From contig CALGHW010000228.1 of the NCBI GenBank assembly GCA_937916075.1, forward strand, positions 1 to 10,818: a stretch of 10,818 bases of DNA. Reading direction: 5' to 3'. The stretch is from an uncultured Prevotella sp. (lineage in GTDB: Bacteria; Bacteroidota; Bacteroidia; Bacteroidales; Bacteroidaceae). Positions within the stretch are counted from its first letter, which is position 1. Each line of letters opens with the position of its first letter. The position numbers were made by a program, and so were the translations under genes. Below the pieces are notes generated by a model. It searched no databases. It was not told the origin of the DNA and saw only the letters and a program-made list of their open reading frames with translations. Positions 1 to 5,139 of the stretch are shown here, piece by piece.

Positions 1-451
1 TGAAGTGGGAGCATCCGCGTGTGTAATGGCAGATGGCGGTGGCGGGCCAGATGTCGTGCATGGTCCATACCACGGGCTTGCCGCTGTCCAGAATCTTGTG
101 GATGTCGCTGAGTGACAGCATCCCCTGGTTAATCCAGTGGAGGTGGATGACATCGGCCTCTTGAAACTCTCTCAGCTTGGTGATGTCGGCCCCTGTATTG
201 GCGATGTCTATCTCAAAAAGATGTTTGCGTGAGAAGTGGGAGTAGGCATAAATGACAAATCTTTCCCACAGGAAGCTCCATTGGCGTCGTACAGACTGTG
301 GCAATCCGGCCACGGTAATCTGGTCGGTCTCCTTGTCGCGTACGAGCATCTTGGCTTTCACTCCATTGTTTTTCAGGGCTTCCATCAGTCGGTTGGCAGC
401 CACGGCCGCTCCGCCTGTCTTCTCGCTTGTGTTTACTATCAGTACTCTCAT
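1..451 (-). CDS. Glycosyltransferase, family 4-like (N-terminal part only)
   Basis: Reading the minus strand from ATG at 451-449 gives 150 codons open to the left edge, so the C-terminal part lies outside the window. The protein begins MRVLIVNTSEKTGGAAVAAN, the usual first beta strand and Gly-rich loop of a GT-B fold glycosyltransferase acting on a sugar nucleotide. Further on come DVIHLHWINQG and VVWTMHDIWP, a pattern typical of family-4-like (GT4) enzymes that build capsule, exopolysaccharide or O-antigen. The nucleotide-sugar-binding C-terminal domain is not visible, so donor and acceptor cannot be named. It should work at the cytoplasmic side of the inner membrane. It is divergent from guaD, with a 231-base gap, and may be the first gene of a polysaccharide cluster extending left. 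The family call is fairly safe; the substrate is unknown. Confidence 0.85.
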   Translation of the reverse strand, partial: MRVLIVNTSEKTGGAAVAANRLMEALKNNGVKAKMLVRDKETDQITVAGLPQSVRRQWSFLWERFVIYAYSHFSRKHLFEIDIANTGADITKLREFQEADVIHLHWINQGMLSLSDIHKILDSGKPVVWTMHDIWPATAICHYTRGCSHF

Positions 452-474
452 AGTAGATTATTGTTATGATGATT

Positions 475-482
475 CAAAGATA
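475..482 (-). promoter_or_regulatory. Bacteroidetes -7 box for the glycosyltransferase gene
   Basis: On the minus strand TATCTTTG matches the Bacteroidetes primary-sigma -7 consensus TAnnTTTG exactly. It lies 23 bases upstream of the start codon, giving a very short leader. I see no good TTG at the expected -33 position, so the call rests on one box in AT-rich DNA. Confidence 0.4.
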
Positions 483-590
483 GTGTAAATATCTCAGATG
501 TTGTTGCTTTCTTTCATTTTTTGTTTGTCTTATTCTCATTTTTTTATACTTTTGTCAGAAGTCTTCTTAAATAAGTTGCTGGAGACGGTC

Positions 591-605
591 AAAAACACTG
601 TTTTT
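591..605. repeat. Perfect 7-bp palindrome upstream of the sigma-54 promoter
   Basis: AAAAACA C TGTTTTT is a perfect inverted repeat with a one-base centre, about 50 bases before the predicted guaD start site. It could be an operator or activator half-site pair. Enhancers of sigma-54 promoters normally lie further upstream (about 80-150 bases), and A/T tracts form such palindromes easily, so a function is only a possibility. Confidence 0.3.
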
Positions 606-623
606 TTACGTGGCGGGGAAGCG

Positions 624-640
624 TTGGCACATTCCTTGCC
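624..640 (+). promoter_or_regulatory. Sigma-54 (RpoN) -24/-12 promoter for guaD
   Basis: TTGGCACATTCCTTGCC fits the sigma-54 consensus TGGCAC-N5-TTGC. The -24 GG is at 626-627 and the -12 GC at 638-639, with exactly ten bases between, the spacing sigma-54 requires. Transcription should start near 650, giving a leader of roughly 33 bases before ATG 683. No competing TAnnTTTG box for the main sigma factor is visible here. Sigma-54 promoters need an AAA+ activator, so guaD is likely switched on by a signal, perhaps nitrogen status. That last step is inference. Confidence 0.72.
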
Positions 641-682
641 TATAGTGCTTGCGATATATGATTAATCTATAAAAAGAACGAT

Positions 683-1153
683 ATGATGAACAAGAACGAA
701 CTGATGCGTAGAGCCATTGCGCTGTCTGTGGAGAGCGTGCGACGCGGTGGCGGTCCTTTCGGGGCTGTTGTAGCGAAGAATGGTGAGATTGTGGCAGAAG
801 GAGCCAATCGGGTGACGATAGACCATGACCCTACGGCCCATGCCGAGGTGACGGCCATACGGAAGGCTGCCGCCAAGTTGGGTACATTCGACCTGTCCGG
901 TTGTGAGATTTATACCTCGTGTGAGCCCTGTCCGATGTGTCTCGGTGCTATCTATTGGGCCCATCTGGATAAAATCTATTACGGCAATGACCGCAAGGAC
1001 GCGGCCCGCATCGGATTTGACGATGACTTTATTTACCAGGAGATTGACCTCAAGCCGGCCGACCGGCACAAACCCTCGGAAATCGTGTTGCCGGAAGAAG
1101 CCAAGCAAGCTTTTGACGACTGGATGAAAAAGACAGATAAAACGGCCTATTAA
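683..1153 (+). CDS. guaD: Guanine deaminase
   Basis: This 156-residue protein belongs to the cytidine deaminase-like fold and closely resembles Bacillus GuaD in length and motifs as I remember them. It hydrolyses guanine to xanthine and ammonia in the cytoplasm, opening purine salvage or use of guanine as nitrogen source. Visible motifs: GGPFGAVV (residues 23-30); the zinc and proton-shuttle motif TAHAE with His53 and Glu55; the second zinc motif CEPCPMC with Cys83 and Cys86; LGAIYWA just after; GFDDDFIYQEID at 111-122; and a C-terminal tyrosine. The TAHAEVTAIR stretch and the GFDD segment separate it from the tRNA adenosine deaminase TadA. The start is a double ATG at 683 and 686; either could be used. 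It appears to be a single-gene unit under a sigma-54 promoter. An extended tail and domain-swapped dimer are known for the Bacillus enzyme and likely here. Confidence 0.9.
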   Translation: MMNKNELMRRAIALSVESVRRGGGPFGAVVAKNGEIVAEGANRVTIDHDPTAHAEVTAIRKAAAKLGTFDLSGCEIYTSCEPCPMCLGAIYWAHLDKIYYGNDRKDAARIGFDDDFIYQEIDLKPADRHKPSEIVLPEEAKQAFDDWMKKTDKTAY

Positions 1154-1166
1154 GCCTTAAAAAACT

Positions 1167-1201
1167 GTTGTGTGCGCAAACAACGCTTGATATAAGTCAA
1201 G
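1167..1201. repeat. Two small inverted repeats after guaD
   Basis: GTTGT (1167-1171) pairs with ACAAC (1180-1184) around a TGCGCA core, and CTTGA (1186-1190) pairs with TCAAG (1197-1201). No U-run follows on the plus strand, so these are not a classical terminator for guaD. On the minus strand the first repeat is followed shortly by six T, but no gene is read that way. They may mark the 3' end of the guaD message; I see no stronger signal. Confidence 0.3.
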
Positions 1202-1238
1202 AATAGATGTAAAATATGCACTTAATAGGAATCTTTCA

Positions 1239-1268
1239 TTGCAGAGAAACAAAATCATAGTACCTTTG
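1239..1268 (+). promoter_or_regulatory. Bacteroidetes-type promoter driving the candidate small RNA
   Basis: TTG at 1239-1241 and TACCTTTG at 1261-1268 are separated by 19 bases. This matches the Bacteroidetes primary-sigma pattern (-33 TTTG, 19-21 bases, -7 TAnnTTTG), and the -7 box continues into GCA as strong promoters of this phylum often do. Transcription should start at about 1273-1277. No protein gene begins within the next 500 bases. Confidence 0.7.
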
Positions 1269-1274
1269 CATTGT

Positions 1275-1542
1275 CAAAAGGTTAATAGATTGTTTTAGGT
1301 TAGTAGTAATATTTATAGTTTTAGGTTTTTAGTTATTGGTAGAAAGAAAGTTTCAATATGGATAACATAAGGTCGTCGCGATGACACCCTTAACTTTCGA
1401 CATCGAGTATTAGTAAAGATGCCCTGCATGCTATTTAATAGCAGCGGGACTCTTGCTAAGAAAGATTTAAAATTAAAAGGATTTTTAGTTAAACATAGGC
1501 TTGAATGCTGCTGCTCGTTGATGAGTGGTAGCATTTTTTTTT
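1275..1542 (+). ncRNA. Candidate free-standing structured small RNA, about 268 nt
   Basis: The region is bounded by a good promoter (1239-1268) and a strong terminator (1504-1542), and no convincing protein gene lies inside. The first 90 bases are U/A-rich, with a ten-base repeat GTTTTAGGTT at 1292 and 1318. The middle folds into hairpins: 1368-1392 (TAAGG/CCTTA outer stem, GTC/GAC inner stem) and 1422-1448 (GCTAT/ATAGC over TTA, with CCC/GGG outside). TTTTTAGTTA occurs at 1326-1335 and again at 1482-1491. I do not see the conserved RNase P, tmRNA or SRP RNA sequences. A divergent 6S RNA, a known Bacteroidales RNA family, or a long 5' leader ending in an attenuator are the alternatives. Function is unknown; the boundaries are the stronger part of the call. 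Confidence 0.6.
1504..1542 (+). terminator. Strong intrinsic terminator of the candidate small RNA
   Basis: The arms 1504-1516 and 1523-1535 form an unbroken 13-bp stem (three G-U pairs) over a six-base loop GTTGAT, and a run of nine T spans 1534-1542. There is no A-tract upstream of the stem, so it works only for plus-strand transcription. It ends the transcript begun at 1239-1268 well before the rplM promoter. Confidence 0.85.
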
Positions 1543-1577
1543 ATGTCGGGCGGCGACAGAAAAATCGTAAGTCGTCA

Positions 1578-1593
1578 CGCTGTCCAGACAGCG
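1578..1593. repeat. CGCTGTC/GACAGCG palindrome between the small RNA and rplM
   Basis: CGCTGTC (1578-1584) and GACAGCG (1587-1593) are perfectly complementary with only CA between. The following GTTTTGG is a poor U-run. It could be a backup terminator or a dimeric protein-binding site upstream of the rplM promoter. The same nine bases CGCTGTCCA recur in the rplM leader at 1759-1767, where the partner arm is different. Confidence 0.35.
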
Positions 1594-1664
1594 GTTTTGG
1601 TTAAATAAGTATAAATAACGATATTCAGTGGCTCCCTATACTATTAAGTAATGAGAAAAATGCG

Positions 1665-1672
1665 TAACTTTG
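1665..1672 (+). promoter_or_regulatory. Bacteroidetes -7 box for the rplM operon
   Basis: TAACTTTG matches TAnnTTTG and continues into GCA, like the promoter at 1261. The expected -33 position near 1643-1646 reads ATTA, a weak match. Transcription would begin at about 1677-1681, leaving a leader of roughly 155 bases before rplM. I see no other promoter as far as tsf, so this one probably drives rplM-rpsI-rpsB-tsf. Confidence 0.6.
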
Positions 1673-1686
1673 CAGTCCGATTATTC

Positions 1687-1787
1687 GGGGAAACTCTTAG
1701 AACCCCAGGGCTGCGTGTTAATAGTGGTGTCTTTGGCCGGACATGACGGTTAGTGAATCGCTGTCCAAACGGAGCGAAAGTTCCGTT
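1687..1787 (+). promoter_or_regulatory. Structured 5' leader of the rplM operon
   Basis: Three hairpins can be read in the leader. GGGG (1687-1690) pairs with CCCC (1703-1706). GGACA (1739-1743) pairs with TGTCC (1762-1766), enclosing GGTT/AATC. AACGGAGC (1768-1775) pairs with GTTCCGTT (1780-1787) through 8 bp closed by a GAAA tetraloop. From 1788 to 1833 the sequence is A/T-rich and unpaired, as Bacteroidetes start regions usually are. L13 or another operon product may bind it to control translation, as ribosomal proteins do in other bacteria. The structure is seen; the ligand is inference. Confidence 0.5.
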
Positions 1788-1833
1788 AGAGATTATAAGA
1801 AATGTTTTTTAGTAGTAAAATTTAAAAGTTAAA

Positions 1834-2295
1834 ATGAACACTTTAAGTTACAAGACTATTTCCGTAAACAAGGAAACAGCTAAGAAAGAGTGGGTCGTAA
1901 TCGACGCCAGCGACCAGATTGTAGGTCGTCTTTGCTCAAAGGTTGCCAAGCTCCTGCGCGGAAAGTACAAGCCCAGCTTCACACCCAATGTGGACTGTGG
2001 AGACAACGTAATCATTATCAACGCCGACAAGGTGGTTTTCTCAGGCAAGAAGGAAACTGATAAGATTTACACCCGCTATACTGGTTATCCCGGTGGACAG
2101 CGCTTCAACACTCCTGCCGAGCTTCGCAAACGCAACGGTGGTATCGACAAGATTATCCGTCATGCTGTAAAGGGTATGCTGCCCAAAGGTTCTCTTGGCC
2201 GCAGCTTGATGGACAACCTCTTCATCTATGATGGTACAGAGCACAAGCACGAGGCTCAGAAGCCCAAGTCAATTGATATTAACCAGTATAAATAA
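1834..2295 (+). CDS. rplM: 50S ribosomal protein L13 (uL13)
   Basis: This 153-residue protein carries the L13 hallmarks: VVIDASDQIVGRLCSKVAKLLRGK near residues 21-44, NVDCGDNVIIINADKVVFSGKK in the middle, TGYPGG followed by the Arg/Lys-rich helix, and HAVKGMLPKGSLGR with YDGTEHKHEAQKP at the end. It is an early assembly protein of the large subunit and binds 23S rRNA. It is about ten residues longer than the E. coli protein, because of a longer N-terminus (MNTLSYKTISVNKETAKKEW) and a short tail. The A-rich sequence before ATG 1834 has no Shine-Dalgarno, normal for this phylum. It is first in the operon and ten bases ahead of rpsI, the classic L13-S9 pairing. Confidence 0.97.
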   Translation: MNTLSYKTISVNKETAKKEWVVIDASDQIVGRLCSKVAKLLRGKYKPSFTPNVDCGDNVIIINADKVVFSGKKETDKIYTRYTGYPGGQRFNTPAELRKRNGGIDKIIRHAVKGMLPKGSLGRSLMDNLFIYDGTEHKHEAQKPKSIDINQYK

Positions 2296-2305
2296 ATAAG
2301 GAATA

Positions 2306-2692
2306 ATGGAAGTAGTAAATGCAATAGGTCGCCGCAAGAGCGCCGTAGCACGCGTCTATGTTACCGAGGGTACAGGTAAGATTACAATCAACAAGAAGGA
2401 CGTAACAGAATATTTCCCCTCAGCTATCCTGCAGTTTGTGGTGAAGCAGCCCCTGCAGTTGCTGGAGTCAGCTGAGAAATATGATATTAAGGCTAACCTC
2501 GATGGAGGTGGTTTCACAGGTCAGAGCCAGGCTCTGCGTCTCGCCATCGCCCGCGCTCTCGTGAAGATCAACGAGGAGGACAAGAAGGCTCTGAAGGATC
2601 AGGGATTCCTTACTCGTGACTCACGTGCCGTTGAGCGTAAGAAGCCGGGTCAGCCCAAAGCCCGTCGTCGTTTCCAGTTCAGCAAGCGTTAA
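2306..2692 (+). CDS. rpsI: 30S ribosomal protein S9 (uS9)
   Basis: The 128-residue product begins MEVVNAIGRRKSAVARVYV, the standard S9 start, with GKITINKKDVTEYF at about residues 24-37 and GGGFTGQSQALRLAIARAL in the second half. It ends in the basic tail KKPGQPKARRRFQFSKR. The C-terminal Lys-Arg tail of S9 reaches into the ribosomal P site and touches the tRNA anticodon arm. The ten-base gap after rplM suggests coupled translation. The 252 bases after the stop hold RNA structure rather than a gene and lead into rpsB without a visible terminator or new promoter. Confidence 0.97.
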   Translation: MEVVNAIGRRKSAVARVYVTEGTGKITINKKDVTEYFPSAILQFVVKQPLQLLESAEKYDIKANLDGGGFTGQSQALRLAIARALVKINEEDKKALKDQGFLTRDSRAVERKKPGQPKARRRFQFSKR

Positions 2693-2715
2693 TCTGCTCT
2701 TTGGTGGACTGCTGG

Positions 2716-2860
2716 CCGCTTGAAGTGGCGTGGCCTGCATGATGCAGTTGCGTGACTTCCGTAGGTTATGCGGGCCCGACAAGACAGAAGCTGAACAATC
2801 GTTTAGTATCTAAACCGGCAGGACTCCGAGAGACAGGCCATGGGGTGTCGCAAGGCATCC
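2716..2860 (+). promoter_or_regulatory. Structured RNA between rpsI and rpsB, candidate S2 leader
   Basis: The 252-base gap has no gene. It contains CCGCT/AGTGG (2716-2728), GTTTAG/CTAAAC over TAT (2801-2815), and a 7-bp stem GGGTGTC/GGCATCC closed by a GCAA tetraloop (2843-2860). TGGCCTG at 2731-2737 is fully complementary to CAGGCCA at 2834-2840 and could close the whole domain as a long-range helix. The last 50 bases before rpsB are A-rich and unpaired. S2 represses its own rpsB-tsf message in E. coli, so an autoregulatory S2 site is a reasonable hypothesis. An RNase processing site is the other option. Confidence 0.45.
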
Positions 2861-2944
2861 ACAAGTTCTCAAGGATTACCCGCAGGCTGATTCTAACAAA
2901 GAATAAAAAAGAAAGTAAACAACAATTTTAAGCATTACAAAGAA

Positions 2945-3769
2945 ATGTCAAGAACAAATTTTGATATGCTGCTGCAGGCCGGATGTCACTTCGGTCACCT
3001 GCGCCGCAAGTGGAACCCTGCAATGGCTCCTTATATCTACACTGAGCGTAACGGTATCCACATCATCGACCTCCATAAGACAGTAGCCAAAATCGACGAA
3101 GCTGCCGAGGCACTCAAGCAGATTGCCAAGTCGGGCAAGAAGATTCTCTTCGTCGCTACTAAAAAACAGACCAAGGACGTTGTTGCCGAGAAGGCTGCAA
3201 GCGTAAACATGCCTTATGTTATCGAGCGTTGGCCGGGCGGTATGCTCACCAACTTCCCCACCATCCGTAAGGCTGTGAAGAAGATGGCCAATATCGACAA
3301 GCTGATGAACGATGGTACATACTCTAACCTGTCAAAGCGTGAGCTCTTGCAGATTACACGCCAGCGCGCCAAGTTGGAGAAGAACCTCGGCTCTATCGCC
3401 GACCTGACCCGTCTGCCTTCTGCATTGTTCGTGGTAGACGTGCTGAAAGAGGCTATCGCCGTGAAGGAAGCCAACCGTCTGGGTATCCCCGTGTTCGGTA
3501 TCGTAGATACCAACTCTGATCCCCGTGACATCGACTTCGTGATTCCCGCCAACGATGATGCTACCGACAGTGTGGAGGTGATCCTCAACGCTTGCTGTGG
3601 CGCTATCGCAGAGGGTCTGGAAGAGCGCAAGGCTGAGAAGGCCGACGAAAAGGCTGCCGAGTCACAGGCTGACGAGGCTGCCGAGGGCAAGAAGCGCGGA
3701 GCCCGCAAGGCCCGCAAGGACGCTCCCAAGGCTGAGACTCCCGCAGAGGAGGCTCCCGCAGAGGCTTAA
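2945..3769 (+). CDS. rpsB: 30S ribosomal protein S2 (uS2)
   Basis: The product has 274 residues. The start MSRTNFDMLLQAGCHFGHL, then RKWNPAMAPYIYTERNGIHIIDL, the segment VIERWPGGMLTNFPTIRK and the C-terminal GIVDTNSDPRDIDFVIPANDDA are all diagnostic of S2. It is a late-assembling protein at the back of the small subunit and is needed for S1 binding in species that have S1. After about residue 225 there is a 50-residue tail of Ala, Glu, Lys and Arg (KKRGARKARKDAPK and AEEAPAEA). This makes it longer than the E. coli protein of about 241 residues and is probably disordered. The gene is paired with tsf as in most bacteria, but separated by a 208-base gap holding a long palindrome. Confidence 0.97.
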   Translation: MSRTNFDMLLQAGCHFGHLRRKWNPAMAPYIYTERNGIHIIDLHKTVAKIDEAAEALKQIAKSGKKILFVATKKQTKDVVAEKAASVNMPYVIERWPGGMLTNFPTIRKAVKKMANIDKLMNDGTYSNLSKRELLQITRQRAKLEKNLGSIADLTRLPSALFVVDVLKEAIAVKEANRLGIPVFGIVDTNSDPRDIDFVIPANDDATDSVEVILNACCGAIAEGLEERKAEKADEKAAESQADEAAEGKKRGARKARKDAPKAETPAEEAPAEA

Positions 3770-3787
3770 TTCACATTTATATAGGAG

Positions 3788-3881
3788 TTATGAGTTTTGA
3801 ATGTTGACTTGTGCTTCGCATGACGAATGGCTCATTAGTGACTTGTTCGCCTCGGCACAGGGTCACATCCAAAACTCATAA
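3788..3881. repeat. 94-base near-palindrome between rpsB and tsf
   Basis: TTATGAGTTTTG (3788-3799) and CAAAACTCATAA (3870-3881) are perfect 12-base inverted repeats. Inside them pairing continues after single mismatches or bulges: ATGT with ACAT, GAC with GTC, and TGTGC with GCACA. In RNA this gives a stem of about 25 bp with a 40-base apical part. There is no U-run, so it is not a simple terminator. The perfect ends look like those of a small palindromic repeat or MITE-like element inserted in the operon; alternatively it is an RNase III site that separates the two messages. Copy number in the genome would decide. Confidence 0.6.
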
Positions 3882-3890
3882 TTGCTTTTA

Positions 3891-3921
3891 CTGGCTTCGG
3901 CCAGGCCGCACCGCAAGGTGC
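3891..3921 (+). promoter_or_regulatory. Twin tetraloop hairpins in the tsf leader
   Basis: CTGGC-TTCG-GCCAG (3891-3904) and GCACC-GCAA-GGTGC (3908-3921) are two perfect 5-bp stems, only three bases apart, capped by the very stable UUCG and GNRA tetraloops. They lie 57 bases before the tsf start, followed by A-rich unpaired sequence. They may protect the 5' end of a processed tsf message, or form a binding site for a regulator. Confidence 0.5.
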
Positions 3922-3977
3922 ACCCCATTATAATCATTCAGAAAAACTCAAAACCCAATAATTTTAAGAAAAGTATT

Positions 3978-4970
3978 ATGGCTGTATCAATAGCTGATAT
4001 TCAGAAGCTCCGCAAGATGACTGGTGCGGGTCTGTCTGACTGCAAGAAGGCTCTCACCGATACTGAGGGCGATTTCGAGAAGGCAATGGAGATTATCCGT
4101 GAGAAGGGTCAGGCTATCGCCGCAAAGCGTAGCGATCGTGAGACCTCAAACGGTTGTGTGCTCGTAAAGGCTGTTCCTGGCTTTGCCGCTATCGTAGCTT
4201 TGAAGTGTGAAACTGACTTCGTTGCCAACGGTGCCGACTACATCAAGCTGACACAGGATATCCTGGACGCAGCTGTAGCTGCCAAGGCTCAGAGCCTGGA
4301 CGAGGTGAAGGAGCTGACATTGGCCGACGGCACAAAGGTGCAGGACGCTGTGGTGGCTCGCTCTGGTATCACTGGTGAGAAGATGGAGCTCGACGGTTAT
4401 AACTTCATCGAGGGCGACAACGTGTCTGTATATGACCACATGGGCAAGCATACGCTCTGCACCATGGTTCAGACCAACAAGCCCGCTGAGGAGCAGGCTC
4501 ACGCTATCGCCATGCAGGTGGCTGCCATGAACCCCGTCGCTCTCGACGAGGCAAGTGTACCCCAGGAGGTGAAGGACACCGAGCTGAAGGTGGCTATCGA
4601 GAAGACCAAGGAGGAGCAGGTTCAGAAGGCTGTGGAGGCCGCTCTGAAGAAGGCCGGCTTCAACCTCTATATCGCTGAGAACGAGGAGCACATCGCTGAG
4701 GGTATCCAGAAGGGCAATATCACCGAGGCTCAGGCCGAGGAGATTCGCAACCTGAAGAAGACCACCGCTGAGCAGAAGGCTGCCAACCTGCCTGAGCAGA
4801 TGATTCAGAACATCGCCAAGGGCCGTATGGCTAAGTTCTTCAAGGAGTCTTGCCTGCTGAACCAGGAGTTCATTCAGGATGGCAAGTTGAGCGTGGCTGA
4901 CTATCTGAAGGCTGCCGACAAGGAGCTGACTGTAGTTGCTTTCAAGCGCTTCACACTGCGCGCCGAGTAA
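3978..4970 (+). CDS. tsf: Translation elongation factor Ts
   Basis: EF-Ts exchanges GDP for GTP on EF-Tu. The start at ATG 3978 gives 330 residues beginning MAVSIADIQKLRKMTGAGLSDCKKAL, the standard EF-Ts N-terminus. The reading frame stays open to 3882, but that extension translates the tetraloop hairpins and is not protein. The N-terminal domain fills residues 1-55. The EF-Tu-contacting motif CETDFVAN is near residue 77-84, followed by the two core subdomains, with a coiled-coil-like Lys/Glu-rich part at about 195-275. It ends LTVVAFKRFTLRAE. The length fits Bacteroidetes EF-Ts and exceeds E. coli's 283. It is the last gene of the operon and is followed by a strong terminator. Confidence 0.97.
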   Translation: MAVSIADIQKLRKMTGAGLSDCKKALTDTEGDFEKAMEIIREKGQAIAAKRSDRETSNGCVLVKAVPGFAAIVALKCETDFVANGADYIKLTQDILDAAVAAKAQSLDEVKELTLADGTKVQDAVVARSGITGEKMELDGYNFIEGDNVSVYDHMGKHTLCTMVQTNKPAEEQAHAIAMQVAAMNPVALDEASVPQEVKDTELKVAIEKTKEEQVQKAVEAALKKAGFNLYIAENEEHIAEGIQKGNITEAQAEEIRNLKKTTAEQKAANLPEQMIQNIAKGRMAKFFKESCLLNQEFIQDGKLSVADYLKAADKELTVVAFKRFTLRAE

Positions 4971-5011
4971 TTTGGCGGCATTGCGGACAGCAATCTAAAA
5001 TCAATATCATC

Positions 5012-5061
5012 AAGGGCCAGGCAAGCGATATCCATATCCTTTGCTTGGCCCTTTTTCTTTT
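5012..5061 (+). terminator. Intrinsic terminator of the rplM-rpsI-rpsB-tsf operon
   Basis: AAGGGCCA (5012-5019) pairs with TGGCCCTT (5046-5053). Inside, GCAA pairs with TTGC, and GATAT/ATATC (5027-5038) forms the tip. The T-rich run from 5052 to 5061 is broken only by one C. It ends the ribosomal operon and separates it from the FAH-porU-porV group. Confidence 0.88.
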
Positions 5062-5139
5062 TATTTACCGCCATGTGAAGAGGCGCAGGAACAGTCATTT
5101 GCGAATGATGGCTCTCTTTCATGGAAATGACAAGCAGAC

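Noticed and set aside
252..488. Plus-strand frames of about 78 codons at 236-488
   Set aside because: They are antisense to the glycosyltransferase, whose minus-strand frame has clear family motifs.
1275..1542. RNase P RNA, tmRNA or SRP RNA as identity of the small RNA
   Set aside because: I could not find the conserved core sequences of these RNAs, such as the RNase P GAGGAAAGUCC block or a tRNA-like CCA end; 6S RNA cannot be excluded by eye.
1419..1604. 61-codon frame in the rplM upstream region
   Set aside because: It runs through the terminator stem and U-run at 1504-1542, and the product has no gene-like composition or known motif.
3882..3977. N-terminal extension of EF-Ts from TTG 3882
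   Set aside because: It would translate the two tetraloop hairpins, and all EF-Ts proteins I know start at the MA-x-S/T-x-I-x-LR motif, which here begins at ATG 3978.
4146..4691. 181-codon minus-strand frame inside tsf
   Set aside because: It mirrors the tsf coding sequence; the Leu/His-rich product is a typical antisense artefact of Lys/Glu-rich genes.
5094..5107. TCATT/AATGA hairpin before the FAH-like gene as a promoter or operator
   Set aside because: The stem is only five pairs in the gap after the terminator, and there is no -7 box next to it.
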